A stretch of DNA of 64,000 bases, from NCBI GenBank assembly GCA_025267735.1, contig CM046298.1, forward strand, positions 35,525,264 through 35,589,263. The letters are read 5' to 3'. The position numbers and the translations under genes are program-made. This document shows positions 35,590 to 48,200 of the stretch, piece by piece; the first letter of the stretch is position 1; every line of letters starts with the position of its first letter. This DNA comes from Mactra quadrangularis (lineage: Eukaryota > Mollusca > Bivalvia > Venerida > Mactridae). The notes under the pieces are model-generated. The model was not told where the DNA came from, searched no databases, and saw only the letters and a program-made list of their open reading frames with translations.

Positions 35590-35705
35590 CAGAGCACTAG
35601 CCAGATTTATATAAAGTAAAGATCAAAATAATTGCCTTGCCCAACTATATAAAATTCATGAGTATTTTTCACTATTCCCAAGCTTGGGGCTAGTGGGTGA
35701 AGGGA
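35590..35705 (+). repeat. Dispersed 'CTAGCC' repeat, copy 7
   Basis: The head CAGAGCACTAGCCAGATTTA is followed by TGCCCAACTATATAAAATTC, TATTTTTCACTATTCCCAAG and GGGGCTAGTGGGTGAAGG. Confidence 0.65.
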
Positions 35706-36699
35706 GTGATCAGAAATTTCACAACGTTACTTATGTTGAACTACCAAATGCCTGACCATTCTCCCTCTTACTGATTCTAAACCCTAAAGGCAGTTAACAG
35801 TCTCTGCTGGAAGTATGTGCTTAGTAACTGATAGTCAGCTTAGTCCAGCTATTAAGCCTTTCCAGGAATGATGAGTAGGTTGACTGACTGTCATGATATG
35901 ACCTATACAATGTGTTGCTATGGCAAAAAAATCCAACCCTAAAAAATAAAAATAAGTACCTGAAATAGTTGAGTGTTGTGTCCATGGACTACCATTGTTC
36001 CTACCTTACTGAGATGATCTTTCTTCTGGACAGTGTACTTGATGTCTTCACTTAAAACAACATTGATGGATATACAGTATATCATTTTTATATATTTTCT
36101 ATTTATTTTATAGTATTTTAGTATGATGGTATTTATATTGTATTATATTAGGTCTGACTTTAGCTTCCACTTTAATATTGTCACTAGTTATTGTAATTAC
36201 CTTGTCTGTTGATAACATGCTGTGTTAGGCACTAGAACACATTCTGGCCACAGAACTTAGATTCATCTTTAGAAGGAGTGACCTCTTGTTAAGTTTGCAA
36301 TGCTGTATGACTTTTTAGACAAATTATTACGCAGCAGTCTGTTCATAGAGGCAGCCAATGTTTGTTATAAATGTTTGGCTCTGATCTCAACATTTATGGT
36401 AGTATGAAAAATACATTGAGGTGATTTATTAATGATTTAATGTGGTCCAAGTATAATATTTTAGTCTAAATCAATTGATAATTTTGCGTTCACTAGGGTG
36501 GAATTTTAAGTGTCCTGCTCTCAATGTCTGTAATTAAATCTTATGACAATTTTGGTTTTACTAAAAATATAAGACTTAAGATGGCTCCATTTGTCTTCTG
36601 GCATCCAGTTCATACTACACCTCTCAGTATGCGGACCTTCCATGGTTATATAATGGCAATGACTTGTGTTATATATTATATAAATTCTTTATATTTCAG
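35706..36699. other. Intron sequence immediately upstream of the TIA-1/TIAR exon
   Basis: No repeat family or second exon is recognised. The last 20 bases form the acceptor tract. Confidence 0.5.
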
Positions 36700-36795
36700 C
36701 CAAATCAAGATCCATATTGTTTTGTTGAGTTTTATGATCATGAGTCAGCAGCGGCAGCATTAGCAGCAATGAATAAAAGAATGTGTTTAGGCAGG
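36700..36795 (+). CDS. Internal exon of a TIA-1/TIAR-like RNA-binding protein (RRM1, RNP1 half)
   Basis: This 96-bp exon encodes 32 residues beginning PNQDPYCFVEFYDHES and ending MNKRMCLGR. It contains the RNP1-type strand YCFVEF and the alanine-rich helix AAAALAAMN that are characteristic of RRM1 of TIA-1/TIAR, where the vertebrate proteins read nearly the same around DPYCFVEF and AAAALAAMNGR. The family binds U-rich RNA, controls alternative splicing in the nucleus, and represses translation through stress granules in the cytoplasm. The acceptor (tatttcag before 36700) and the donor (AGG, then GTAAGT from 36796) are consensus, and both boundaries are phase 0. The preceding RNP2 half of the domain and the following strand (typically ...VKVNWAT...) were not found in the window, so both flanking introns appear very large. 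The open frame and good splice sites argue for a functional exon and not a processed pseudogene. The family assignment is strong; TIA1 versus TIAL1 cannot be decided from 32 residues. Confidence 0.9.
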
Positions 36796-37415
36796 GTAAG
36801 TGTCTCAGAGAAATGGACGTGTTGTCCTGGGCTATACCATGAATATCTGTGTATGAGCTTGTCTGTATGAGATCTCTTTTCAATGATTTTGAATTTCTGA
36901 TTAAGATCTTGTTATTATACAAGATTGAATGTGCACTCATATTTATCATGATTATATTTCTGCTTTTACCATATAAATTTTATTATACAAAAATCTTCAC
37001 CCAATATGCCTATGTTAAAAAAATGTTCAAATTTTGAACTGGAAAATCTTTGCTGCTTAATAATCATTAAAGTGCATAAAGTGACCTTCAAAGCTTTTGG
37101 GATATGAATTACCTTACATATATGGCAATGTTTTGATATCTGTTTGAATGCTCTTGAAAATGATGAAATATTTAATATAGAACATTTTTTTGAAAAGCAG
37201 GAATCTAATAGTTAAACTTATTGTGTGTTAATAGAAATCAGATTATCAGGAACTATTTCTTTAAGCTTTAATTGTGTGAAGCCAGATGAAAAAGTGCTTG
37301 CTGCTGAAATAAAGTGCATATTTAGTCACAAAATAAGTAATAAAAGCAGATTTTCATCTTGATTAACCTCTAATCCTTTTTGTTGCTGTTATAATTTGTA
37401 CTTCGAGGGGTCAGA

Positions 37416-38008
37416 GCGAAAGTGCTCTAAGTGCATTTTCCAAAATTTTACAGGAGAGACAAAAAACTGAATTATTTTTTATAAACTAATTACTTTGCTT
37501 TTATTTTGAGAGATAAGGTAGTAAATTAAGCCATGTTAAGTATGATATAACTTTGAAATAGTTATTTTGTCACAACAATAATATATTTGATGAAATGTCA
37601 CTTAGAGCTGTTTCGCATTAACATAAAAAGAAAAGTCAATGATTTTGTTAAGTTCTATGTGCATCACAATTTTTTTGTTTGACATTTTTTCACTTAATAA
37701 ACATATTTATGGGAATTCCCATTGTATTTACTCTAATTATGTTTGATTATAAAGACAATGTCACATACAACCTTTTCCCACTCAATCTGAACATTTCAAA
37801 ATAATATTTGAGCGCGAAAGAGCTCTATGAGCATGTTTTCAGATATTTAAAGTTCTGATTCTTTGGTAAAAAAATGTTGTCAATAAAATTTGTTTTTTAT
37901 CAACATGTATGATACCAAGAACTTTTCTTTAAAGACTTGAATTTGAAGTTTTGAAAAACACTTTAAAACATTTTAAAACAGGCTGCACATAGAGCTCTTT
38001 CGCATTCA
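37416..38008. repeat. Left subterminal repeat cluster of the 4.9-kb element
   Basis: Copies of GCACATAGAGCTCTTTCGCA or its reverse lie at 37416-37439, 37601-37618, 37658-37672 (partial), 37812-37834 and 37984-38004. The palindromic GAGCTC core at 37820 and 37992 is the best conserved part. Confidence 0.8.
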
Positions 38009-38852
38009 TCAGTTTTTAACACCCCATTGAAAAGGTACAATTTTGTGGTTCTTTTTTAATTTATTTAAAAAGTACTATAAGTTCAATCCTGAAACTTAAA
38101 ATATATAATGTTTAAAACTTAATCTGTTTAAAAATGTAAAAGACAGGTATATTTTTAATAATTAACATATAAAATGGGGTCAAAATTAAGACAATGTGAT
38201 TAGTTGTTTATGGTATTACTCCTTATGAGAAGAGATTAAAGTTAGAATTATAACTAATATGTCAATATTTTTGATAATTTATCTCAATAGTATTATTCCT
38301 AGATGATTATAGATGCTTTATTGATTTATTTTAGTAACAATTAATAATCCTTGCATCACTTTTTAATTTTGGATTTTTCTAAAATAGCACTTTCTAATGT
38401 TTTACTTCAAAATACAGAATCAGTTCAAATATGTCTTCATACTACAGGCCACATCAGTTTGCCAGTATTTCATTGCAAAATTAAGTAATTGTATGATTTG
38501 AAAAAATAACAGTTCCTAAAATATATCTTATGACATAGACTGTTTTCAAGGAACCAAATTGAAGATACTTAGGTTGCCCTTCAGGTCTTCAATATAACAT
38601 AAAAACTAGTCCATGATATTTTCAAATTAAAAAGAACTATTTGGGCAAATTGTAAACACTATACAATGTACAGGCTTAAATTCTCACTATATTTTCACTG
38701 TACCCATTAAGAAGCCTCATGTAAAAACTAAACACAGAATCACTGAATTTGTTTAGCGTAACCAATTTTGTTATTTAATAGGATTTGAATATTTTCTATC
38801 TGTATAATTAAGTTAAGACCTTTGACTTTGAATTCTGTTACCAAATGCTAGA

Positions 38853-40125
38853 GACGTAGTGCTCAATGTTGACGTACAAACGAAAAAACGCCATATTGCC
38901 GTGCTTTAATTTATCGCCAGAATGCTAAGCATTAACATAATTTAATGAATTTTATATCAGCAGATTCTTAATTTTTTTTCTATTTAGTGCTGAACACAAA
39001 TATTATTTGTAAACATTCAGAAAATGTTTAATTTAATGTTAACGTAAATGAACGTCATTAAAAAGTGAAGTAAGATGTAACAACATTGACACAATCGCAA
39101 GTGAAAACTTATCCGAAAATTACAAAAACAACGTTTTTTTCGCATAATCGTATACGAAATGAGGTGACATCATCTCTACAAGGCGTCAACACAAGCATAA
39201 CTGAAAAAGAACACGCATGACTAAAAAGATGTGCGTTTAAAGAGCGTAGAGAAAAAGATAAGATTTTGTTTCCTTGATTTGTAATCACGAAAGTAACTTG
39301 GAAAACAGTAATACGTTGTTTTTATAATATTAATTTCAATCGCTCAGTTAGAAGTACATTGTTTGTAGTTTTGTATGATGTAATTTTTAGTTGTGTTTGA
39401 TTGTTTAACATATGTTTGATTTTAAAATGTTTAAATCTAGCGACAATGTCACAAATGCTGAAAATACACTAAATGTTCAAATGTGTATAATTGAAATGAT
39501 TAATAAAACCGAACACACACATTTTTTTATGAAAAGAAGATTACAACATAAAAGTACATGCATATTTCCGTAAGTTAACATGCATTTTGGTGAAGTTTAT
39601 TAGTTATCCGGAAGTTAGCACTTTATTTTATAAATCTAGCGAAAATGTCACACTTCCAAGAAAAGTAATGTCAACGTCACGTTTGTTGAAGTAGAGCGGA
39701 GTTTCTAGTTCAATTAAAATTACATTTTCTATATGAATATCGAAAATTCATCGTTGCATACTGCTAAAGATATTGAGTGGTCACTGTGGATAGTTATTTT
39801 TTCTATATTCAGATGAAATTTGAGAGTGGTGCGTAAAAGGCGGCGTTCTATCGCGGAAGGAAGAAATATAAAATTAAAGATGCAAGACAAATTATTATCA
39901 CAACCACGCAATTGCTTCTATTTTTTTTTAAACGGTTTTGTTGATTTCTTTAATATTAAATCATTTATGATAACAAATTACATTGCAATTTGTCAACAAA
40001 AGTGACTCCATATTTAAAGCAAACAGCAGTTAAAAAGCAATGAAGATAAACGAAACCGTGCAAAATAACCAAATAACGTCAAAACGTCGGTTACACGAAT
40101 GTACGTCAACATTGAGCGTAACGTT
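38853..40125. mobile_element. 1.26-kb inverted-repeat element nested in the 4.9-kb element
   Basis: GCTCAATGTTGACGTACA (38861-38878) is the exact reverse complement of 40100-40117. The match extends imperfectly outward through ACGT on both sides. The interior is far richer in CpG than its surroundings and contains many ACGT and AACGTCA words. CTAGCGACAATGTCACA and CTAGCGAAAATGTCACA occur about 200 bp apart. It carries no recognisable transposase. The frames at 39729-39911 (minus) and 39820-40005 (plus) are overlapping and unremarkable. No clear target duplication was found. Confidence 0.65.
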
Positions 40126-41826
40126 TAAAGGAATCATTCTTTGAACCATTGAATGACCTCAGGTTTAAAGTTAGCATTCATGCATGCACTTTTATTCTAC
40201 TTCACCTGTTTGCGCAGTAACAAACAATATCTAATTTGTACATGTCATTCTAAGTCATTAACTCTGATCCACATTTTTACTAACTAGAATACCATCTTTA
40301 AATTTTAAAGTGTTCCTATACAAATAAATATTTGACTAACTCACTGCAGTGGTTGTTTCTCTTTGTGGAATCAATACATTAGCAGATGTTATGTAACCTT
40401 AGTGAGGTGTTTGATTCATTGAAACCATTCAAATTGGGGTAAAAAGTCATATAAGAAAAAAATCTAGTCATTCACATTACAATTTTCATCGCAATGGCAT
40501 CATCAAAATCTTTATGCTATCAAGCAGCAGTGTTGTCTGGTTCCCATTCGTACTTTGACAGGTAACAGTACGTAAGGCAAAGTATGATAATGGCCACATC
40601 CTATGTAATGAATTAGGTATTGGATAATAATGTTTTCAAATGAACATTTATCCCTACACAGGTTTAAATCCAAGGATCATTGTACAAGAATAACAGTAGA
40701 TGTTTGGCTATATTTATGGTAAAGAAAGTATCAGAAATTCTAACGAGACTAAACCACGTCCAATTGTGTTTACCTCGAGCAGGGTTTTATATAAAATCCC
40801 TGCTTCTAGACATGTTTTTTGTTAATCGTTCACTAAATACATGTGTAATCAGAAAAATGGAAATCCAATGACCTATATAGTACAGAACTTCTATTAAAGA
40901 TACTATAGTCAGCAAAAGATTATGTAAGATTAAGAAAACATTAACGAAAATTTTGTTACCTGAATAATGACTGAGGGGATGGTCATTATTAGGGTTTGCC
41001 TGACCCAATAAGATAGTGGTAAAGGACAGGTAATCCAGACTAGCAGCAGTGTAGTTGAGCACACTTGAAATGGTTTTTTTCAATTTCAGCATAAATATTT
41101 TTAAATCTCAACTGAGTTAAGATTTAAATATAATTTACATTGTTTCAATATTTTAATCATCAACAGAAAATTTAATTAATCTTACAAAAGTTAAGATTTT
41201 GAAAAAAGAAATGCCGTATGTTCCCCATAACAAGAATCATTTAACCCTTTACTGGTTTTAACATGGACAAAATTTGCAATTTTTTCACCTTAACGCAATG
41301 CAGCTACGTCAAGTTGCTCTTATTTCATAACTAATCGTCTGACTGATATTCAACTTGGCCAAGTTATTCCCTAAGTTGTTGTCTTACAGAAAAGCCAGTT
41401 GAACCCAGTCCAAGTTCTTTTTCAATCCCAAATTTACATTTATTTTCATTCAGTTACATTTTCCCTAAATGATGTCAGAAGCCTTGTATTTTTCAGCTAC
41501 TGAAAACATGTTATCTTATAACCATTTTGCGCTATTTTTCTACACTTATTTAACCAAATTTGTTTTGTCTTGTGCACAGTGCTCCCTACAAAAAAGATCA
41601 CCAGAGTGGACAAATTTCCCTATGAAATCCCCTCAGACATCTTTTGATAGTGGTACATGTGAAAAATCTCATTTTTAGGGGGGTGGGCAACTTTCCGAAA
41701 TCCAGTTTATAACTGGGATTTAAAGTACAGTGGCGGCCATTTTGATGGAGGGAGGTGTCCAGACACATAAAAATGCAGGATTGACCAGGGCAGGGTCAAG
41801 TGCATTAATTTAACATGCTATAATTA

Positions 41827-42296
41827 TGCATGCACATAAAGCTTTTTCCATTTAAATTTATAGCATGGTGACTTGAATCAGTTAATGCGAAAAAGCTCTA
41901 TGTGCATTTTTTATTGTTTTATTTGTTAATAAGTGGAAAATTTAACATTAAAACATTATTATACATCATTATAAAACTGCAGTATTTCTTTAAATAATTT
42001 ATTTTTAATGTTTATAAAAACATTTTGGTTACATAGAGCCACTAAAAATTCATGTCTAAGACTTTGGTGAATGCGAAAGAGCTGTATCTGCATGTGTGCA
42101 CATAGAGCTCTTTCGCATTCACTAAATTTTCAGTTTTGCACATAGAGCTTTAGGACAAATTTCTAGATCACATTTTTCTAGTCACCATTGATCTTTGATA
42201 TTTCACTAACATTTGTATCATACATTTGTAAATACAAATATGCAAAAATGTGAATTTGTGAAAAAATGTCAGTTAGAGCACTTTCACTCTCACCCC
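41827..42296. repeat. Right subterminal repeat cluster of the 4.9-kb element
   Basis: Motif copies lie at 41830-41848, 41885-41907, 42032-42043 (partial), 42071-42092, 42096-42119, 42135-42152 and the terminal one at 42270-42290. Two of them, 42071 and 42096, face each other 4 bp apart and would form a hairpin. Confidence 0.8.
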
Positions 42297-42512
42297 TCGA
42301 CTTGTATTGTACAGAACAGTACAACCTCTCCAAGGAATCTGACTGTTGGCCATTCTGTGTTGTTTGGCTCTTATAAACAGTAGTATAAATTATACACATT
42401 TTGTTTACTTATTGTCATTTTTGGCATTCATTTGACTTGTATATTTCTAAACATTTGGCAACATGATTGGTATCTTTGGAGATGTTTAACTGTTGTTTTG
42501 AACATGTACTTT

Positions 42513-42660
42513 TACATGGATGAAAGTTTTCTGCACATGTTATGAAGTTCATGAGTTTTGAGACTTGAGAAAAGTGATTTTTCCATATACAAAAGCTGCA
42601 GAAATGATGAAAATTGAGGTATTTCAGAATTTTTTGAAATTTTTAACTTTCACCCATGTA
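42513..42660. repeat. Foldback repeat with GGRTGAAAGTTT ends, copy 2
   Basis: TACATGGATGAAAGTTTTCT at the left is mirrored by AACTTTCACCCATGTA at the right; about 148 bp. The interior contains the family landmark GAGACTTGAGAAAAGTGA. Confidence 0.7.
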
Positions 42661-42934
42661 AGTTGTATAATTTATGACTGATTTGTTTGATAATACAATG
42701 GTTTCACATGGTAAGTGCATTAATTGTGCAAAATATGGAGTCGGCGACAGTGATGTCAAGAATACAGCCAGGGTGTTTGCAGCAAAGTTCGGAGGTGTTT
42801 ATGATATGGTGACAGTGAAGATTTATGATGGTGTTTTTTGACTTAGTGAAGTATATATGAAGATATTTAGAGGTAAGAGTGCATGTATTAGAATGTAGAA
42901 TGAAAGTGAAACAATTTAAAGTGCATTGAAACCA

Positions 42935-43175
42935 GAGTTCAAAGAGCAGATGGTAGCATGCTGGGATTTTGAATCTTGGTTCCGGAAGATACTGGTTCAA
43001 ATTCCATCTTGGCTGGTTATACCCTTCCATGAAAATTTGACAATATGTCAATTTTCCTGCTTTAATAAGGTATAATTATGGAGAAGTTGTGGACCTTGTG
43101 GAAGGGAGGCAAGTACTGGTTATAGACAAAAGGTCAAGGAAAGCTAGGCTAGGTGAGCTTGCACCCTAATGGAGT
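42935..43175 (+). repeat. tRNA-derived SINE, copy related to 16464
   Basis: A-box region AGAGCAGATGGTAGCATG and B box GGTTCAAATTCC are followed by CCATGAAAATTTGACAATA, TGGACCTTGTGGAAGG and GTACTGGTTATAGACAAAAG in the same order as the SINE at 16464. Confidence 0.75.
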
Positions 43176-45126
43176 AAAATTTCTTCATAAAGTTAATTTA
43201 TCTTGAAATTTTCTTTGCCATCTCATCACCTTTTCAGATGAATTATGTTGATCATGTGATCAGTAAATGGTCATGAGGTACGAAGGGAAAATTATATGAC
43301 TTATAAACGTATAATATCAAATTAATGACCCTTTGTACTGTTTGGCTTTCATTCTTCAATGTAATTTGGCTTAGAATCAATGTTGCAGTAGTCTATGTTG
43401 TATTTAAAATTTCTTGGCATAAGTACAGTATATTCAGAGGTCTTTTTCAGTCGGTTTAAGGATGTGTTTTCATAACTTATATTACAATTTTGGAGTTTTT
43501 GTCCTTAGCAGTAAGTATATCACAGGTTATCTCCCTTTGTGTACAAAATACAATTTTCAATTTTGTTGCTAGGATGAAGTTGTCTTACAATGTTAGTGAA
43601 ATGGCTGTGGAATTTGTTTGCAGAGAACTATATCAAAATTGAATAAACACAAATGGGTTTAGAGCCAAATTCAAGTTGAATATTTGTCTATTGCTAGACC
43701 CTATGCTTGAAATGAGATTATTTCTCCAGTAACGTCTCTTCTCATTGGACCATTGTTATAGTACATCGGTTCACTTATATAATGCTTTAGCTGCTTTCAA
43801 TTGTGGATATTGCATTTTATTATCTGATATTTAAGATATTCTGTTAAGTACAAAGTCTAAGACTGCACTGAGAGAGAGTTAGAATGAATTTATCTGATTT
43901 ATTTCTACGTATTGTTTTTGTATTGTTGAATATATTTCTGATGATAGAAAGGCAGAGAATGGATTTCGAGACAAAAAATAAGACGCCAGTGAAAATTTCG
44001 GAGAAAAGGGGGGGGGGTAGAGTTGTAAGATAATATATCTCCTCTAAGAAATAATGAAATAATGGCTGGTTGAAGATCATATAACATAGTTTAGATGTTT
44101 TCATAGAAGACTTGTCTACTGGTAGAGTTAGAATAATCTGACTGATCTATTTAAATACAATCATTGCTATTTAATTGAGATAACGGTTTTCTCCTAGTAT
44201 TTTAAAAAATCATTTGAAAGTCTTTGTACATTTATCTTATTTCCGTATGTACTGATTTTTATTTGGAGATTTTTTCCCCTTTTTTTGCCATCCTTATCTT
44301 GATGCTTCATTCAAAATGAAATTGAACTTAAGGAATTTTTGTCCTAAATAATCAGAATTTTCACTTCTTGGAATTACTGTGTTTTGTCTACACAATGATT
44401 TTATAAATGATACAACTGTTTGATTATAGTTTTAATTATTTGTTATATAACTTTTAATGCTTAGTGTTTAAACATGACATTATATTTTTTATCTTATTGT
44501 AAAACAGATTTTTAAATTATTTTTTATTTTGTTTTAAGTATTGATCCTATTAAATGTATTATATAGTATAATTATATTCTAATTTTAACTTATTCATTGC
44601 AAGTGTATTGAAAATTCTGCAAGTTCAGTCATTGCATATTTCTTTCAAAAAAAAAAAGGTTGAGCTCTATTTATATTATATGTATGTATTTAATTTGTGA
44701 ATCATTTTTTATGTACTTTGAAACATGTTACCAGTTGTAAACTAGAGGTATAGATGTATGTGAATTTTGATTTGACATTTTAGTTATAAAGGAGATTACG
44801 TCTTGTATTTTAGTATGAACATTTTTTTTTGTTTACAACTAGGGGATTGAGTACAGTCTCTCATTGATGTATTGTATCAATGTATTGACAGACTCTGTGA
44901 TGTTAGAATGGGTTAATCTATCCATTTTGAATAGATGAAAGTTATGAATATAATTATTTATGTTTTAAATGGGAAAAAAAATCAGTTATAAGTAGCTTGT
45001 TGCTTTTAGGGCATTGCTAGTGTTTGACAGGTGTTTTTACTTTAATATACGATGGAAGAAATACTATAATACCTCTTTACAACAGCCAGTTGCAGGGTCA
45101 CCTTAAAATTGCTGATAGTCCAGAGA
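43176..45126. other. Intron-like DNA without recognised features
   Basis: It includes a G-run at about 44009 and long A/T runs. The minus-strand frames at 43844-44104 overlap one another and have no similarity I recognise. Confidence 0.4.
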
Positions 45127-45223
45127 TCATTGTCATCAACATCATCATCAACATCATCATAATAATCATCATTATCATCATCATCATAATCATCATCATC
45201 ATTATTATTATCATCATCATCAA
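45127..45223 (+). repeat. (ATC)n trinucleotide microsatellite
   Basis: Nearly continuous CAT/ATC triplets with AAT and ATT variants. The poly-Ile frame across it is an artefact. Confidence 0.95.
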
Positions 45224-48200
45224 TGATATTATGGTTGTTATGCTCGGATGGAAGAATATGCTCGGATGGAAATCAAGAGGAAAGTTTATCTTCCATACAG
45301 GATGGCCACACATGGAAGGGATCACACATTGTCTCTTATTAACCTCATTTTAACCATCTTGTCTTGATAGTTTCCATTCTTGATGAAATTTTTATCATCC
45401 AGGTTTGTTAATTTTAGGTGACTGTTTTAGAGAGAGCTATTTAAATCAGGGAAACCATTTCATTCATGGTTCAGACCCCTTCTAAAAATTTCAAAATGCT
45501 GCTGTTTTTTCCCCATAGAATAATGTTTTCTTTAATTCCATCATGTCAGGTTATCTCTAAGGTATAAACAAAGGTATGGTGCTATGACTGTCTGTATTAC
45601 TGTAAACATTATATTATAATTATAGGTCAATAATGGCTTAACTAGATGAATTAATCTAGAATATCAGTGTTGTTTGTTACACTATATTACAATATAATGT
45701 CTACATATATCAACTCTTAGTACCAGTCTACTTGTCTGGGTTTGTATAGGTTAGATTAAGTACCCTGTGGCCTTGGGGAATAGAGAACTTAATGTGTGGC
45801 CAAGGGGAATAGAGAAGTAAGTTTTATTATGCTCTGGTCTGGAGAATTGAAAAAACGGGAGAAATCTTACATACTTTTTAACTGGATGAATAAAGACCCT
45901 TATATGCCCCATTTCTTAGAGATAGTATTGCTTAAGGTAAAAAATTCTTAAAAGTATTGAGCATTTTAATATTACAACAGTGATTATTCCACAGCAGAAT
46001 TGCAGGGTGCTGCACTCTGCCTTTTTTCATGCTCCCCCCTCCCCTATGTAAAAATAGTTACTTTCAACCCTGTGAAAGTGTAAAAAGATCTAGCTGCCTG
46101 CTGCATACCCCATTTCCTGGGGCACCAGCAGCAGATAACAAATTAACTGTCAAGATTTGATTGATTTTGATTGATTGTTTTATATGTTATGAAATTTATA
46201 TGACATAGTGGGTCAGTTACAGCTTTATACAAATTTAAAAGTTGATTACCCTAGGCTGGTTAAAGTACAAGGCAAATCTTAGTCACTGTGTCACTCACTC
46301 TCTTCTTTTAGATTCTGTCACTTTCTATTACAGACAGCTTAAGGCAAATAACCAAAAAACCAACTTTGTCTAGTTAAGTCTTTACATAAATAATGTTAGT
46401 GGAGGAAGTGTCTTACTAAACAACCATATCTTACTAAGTATGTTCACAGCTTTCTTATTCCTGGTAAAGAAAATACTGGTCTTGTATTATAGAGATGAAT
46501 AGTTCTCTCTCCAAATTTGGTTCCAAACTTTCAGCAATATGAGTATAAGTTTATTTTTCCAAGAACTTGGCTATTGAATTCATTTGTAATTTACTTTGAG
46601 GTTTAGACAAAACTGATTTTTTAGTTTTAGACAAGACTACCTGATAATTTTGTTTCAATACGAATAGTTTACACTGTATTTGTTTTTATAGATAGACAAT
46701 TTGAGAAATTCAAAATTTGTTCACTAAATGTAATTTCTATACGTGAAAATGGTATATTTTGTAAAATACCTTTTGCCAATAGCATTTTTGGACTAGTATG
46801 ACATTTTTCATGACTTCAAATTTTCCGACATTTTTATGAAAAACTCTCCTACCCTTTTTCTAAGCTTATAATTGAATGATCATATTGATTAAAGTATAAT
46901 TTGGTTCAAATATTTGTTTTAACTTGTAAAAACCAACCTTTGATTTACAATAAAAAGCTCGAATTCCTAAAGAATTTATTCCTTTGTTAAATGGCGTGTT
47001 CTGATTTAAGTATTTTCTAATTCCCAATTATTTGAAATGTTTAGCTGCAAACAAATGGAGAAGTAATTAACATAATTAGTTGTTTATTGTGTTCTTTCAG
47101 TACTTATATAATCACATCAATTTTCATTCTGGTATTGTGTTGTAAACAAAAACTTTGTCAAAACTAACACCTGATTTTACACTGTAATGTAATTATTTTG
47201 TATTTTTACTTTTAAACTTTCTTTGTTAGGCTTTTCAATTGTTAAGATGTCTGAAAATTATTTTTTGTGACAATATGAATAACTTCTGCTGTATAACTAC
47301 TTTGGAGTAGATATTTTTATTTTAGATTTTAACGTACAAGTTATATTTGAAAGAGGGAAACAAGGCATTTTAAAGCTTTTGGTACAAGCATTACCCAGTT
47401 TTGTTTGTGTTTAAGCGTTATATTCTGGAACTACAAGCACTGCCTTCGAAGCATACACTTACAACACAATCTGATCAAGAGGTTTAAGTTTCATCATGGT
47501 CAAGGGCCCTGATTATTTCCTTTCATAAAAGAATATAACTGCTGTTGATTCACTTCAACCCTCAGGTGTAAACGTTATAGTTTTAGGATGGTGTAATGCT
47601 GTTGTGACATTTAAATGCAGCTCATTAATTGTTGTAAATTATTCCTTAAAGAGAATGATAGATACCAGCATGACCACTAGGGCCCATATTATCAGAGGTC
47701 ATGCGACCATTTTGTTGTTCTAAACTGCTCTACATTGTATCACTTATATTATCATTAGATTTTTAATAAGAAGCAGCCCAGGGTTTTATAATTGTAAAAT
47801 AAGTGTAGCTACCATCATAAACTATAGATTGTAAAATACACATACTAGATCCAAGCTTGTACTTGTATTTGTATATTATAGAGTTGTCTCCCTTGGCCTA
47901 TTGGAGAATAAAATAATTTACTATTGTAAGCTTATTGTGATGATATGTTTAGATTTATACAATGATTGTCTAGTAGTCTACATGAAAGCTTGGTATAGAA
48001 ACTAGTGCTTCTTGTCTATATGAAAGGCATCTGTACTTGTCTTTATGAGGCATAGTTTTCTGGCTACTATATTACTCCTAGTTACTCTCACCACTCTACC
48101 TTTCTGACATGTGTGAAGCTTATCATAAACATTGTATTATTGGTTATTCAGTAAATCCATTTTAATTACATCAATTTTAGACCTCAAATGTTCTGCTTTA

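Larger units (their letters stand above)
1..36699 (+). other. Inferred upstream intron(s) of the TIA-1/TIAR-like gene
   Basis: It ends in a consensus acceptor (polypyrimidine-rich tract, then tatttcag) at 36691-36699. I searched by eye for the RNP2 signature LYVGNL, in the codon pattern TAY-GTN-GGN-AAY, and found no credible match. The canonical exon 5' of this one therefore probably lies left of the window. Possible alternative 5' exons at about 7037 and 13495 are listed separately. Confidence 0.4.
37401..42301. mobile_element. ~4.9-kb DNA-transposon-like element with ~30-bp terminal and many subterminal repeats
   Basis: TCGAGGGGTCAGAGCGAAAG and GTGCTCTAA at the left end (37403-37431) are mirrored by TTAGAGCACTTTCACTCTCA and CCCCTCGA at the right end (42272-42300). 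TTGTA flanks both sides (37396-37400, 42302-42306), a candidate 5-bp target duplication. About eleven variants of TGCACATAGAGCTCTTTCGC occur in either orientation, confined to the outer ~600 bp on the left (37416-38008) and ~480 bp on the right (41827-42290). This layout is typical of transposase-binding subterminal repeats. No transposase is recognised; the longest interior frame is 101 codons (40787-41092, minus) with no similarity I can name. The element sits only 605 bp after the TIA-1/TIAR exon. Confidence 0.7.

Noticed and set aside
36524..36763. Overlapping frames around the TIA-1/TIAR exon (36524 plus, 36689-36949 minus)
   Set aside because: They are out-of-frame or antisense shadows of the exon; only the 36700-36795 frame shows family similarity and splice sites.
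40494..40560. Short Met-initiated frame ending in an AG/GTAACA donor
   Set aside because: It is only about 22 codons, lies inside the 4.9-kb transposon-like element, and nothing supports splicing.
45024..45353. Ile-rich membrane-like protein
   Set aside because: It is read across an ATC/AAT microsatellite.
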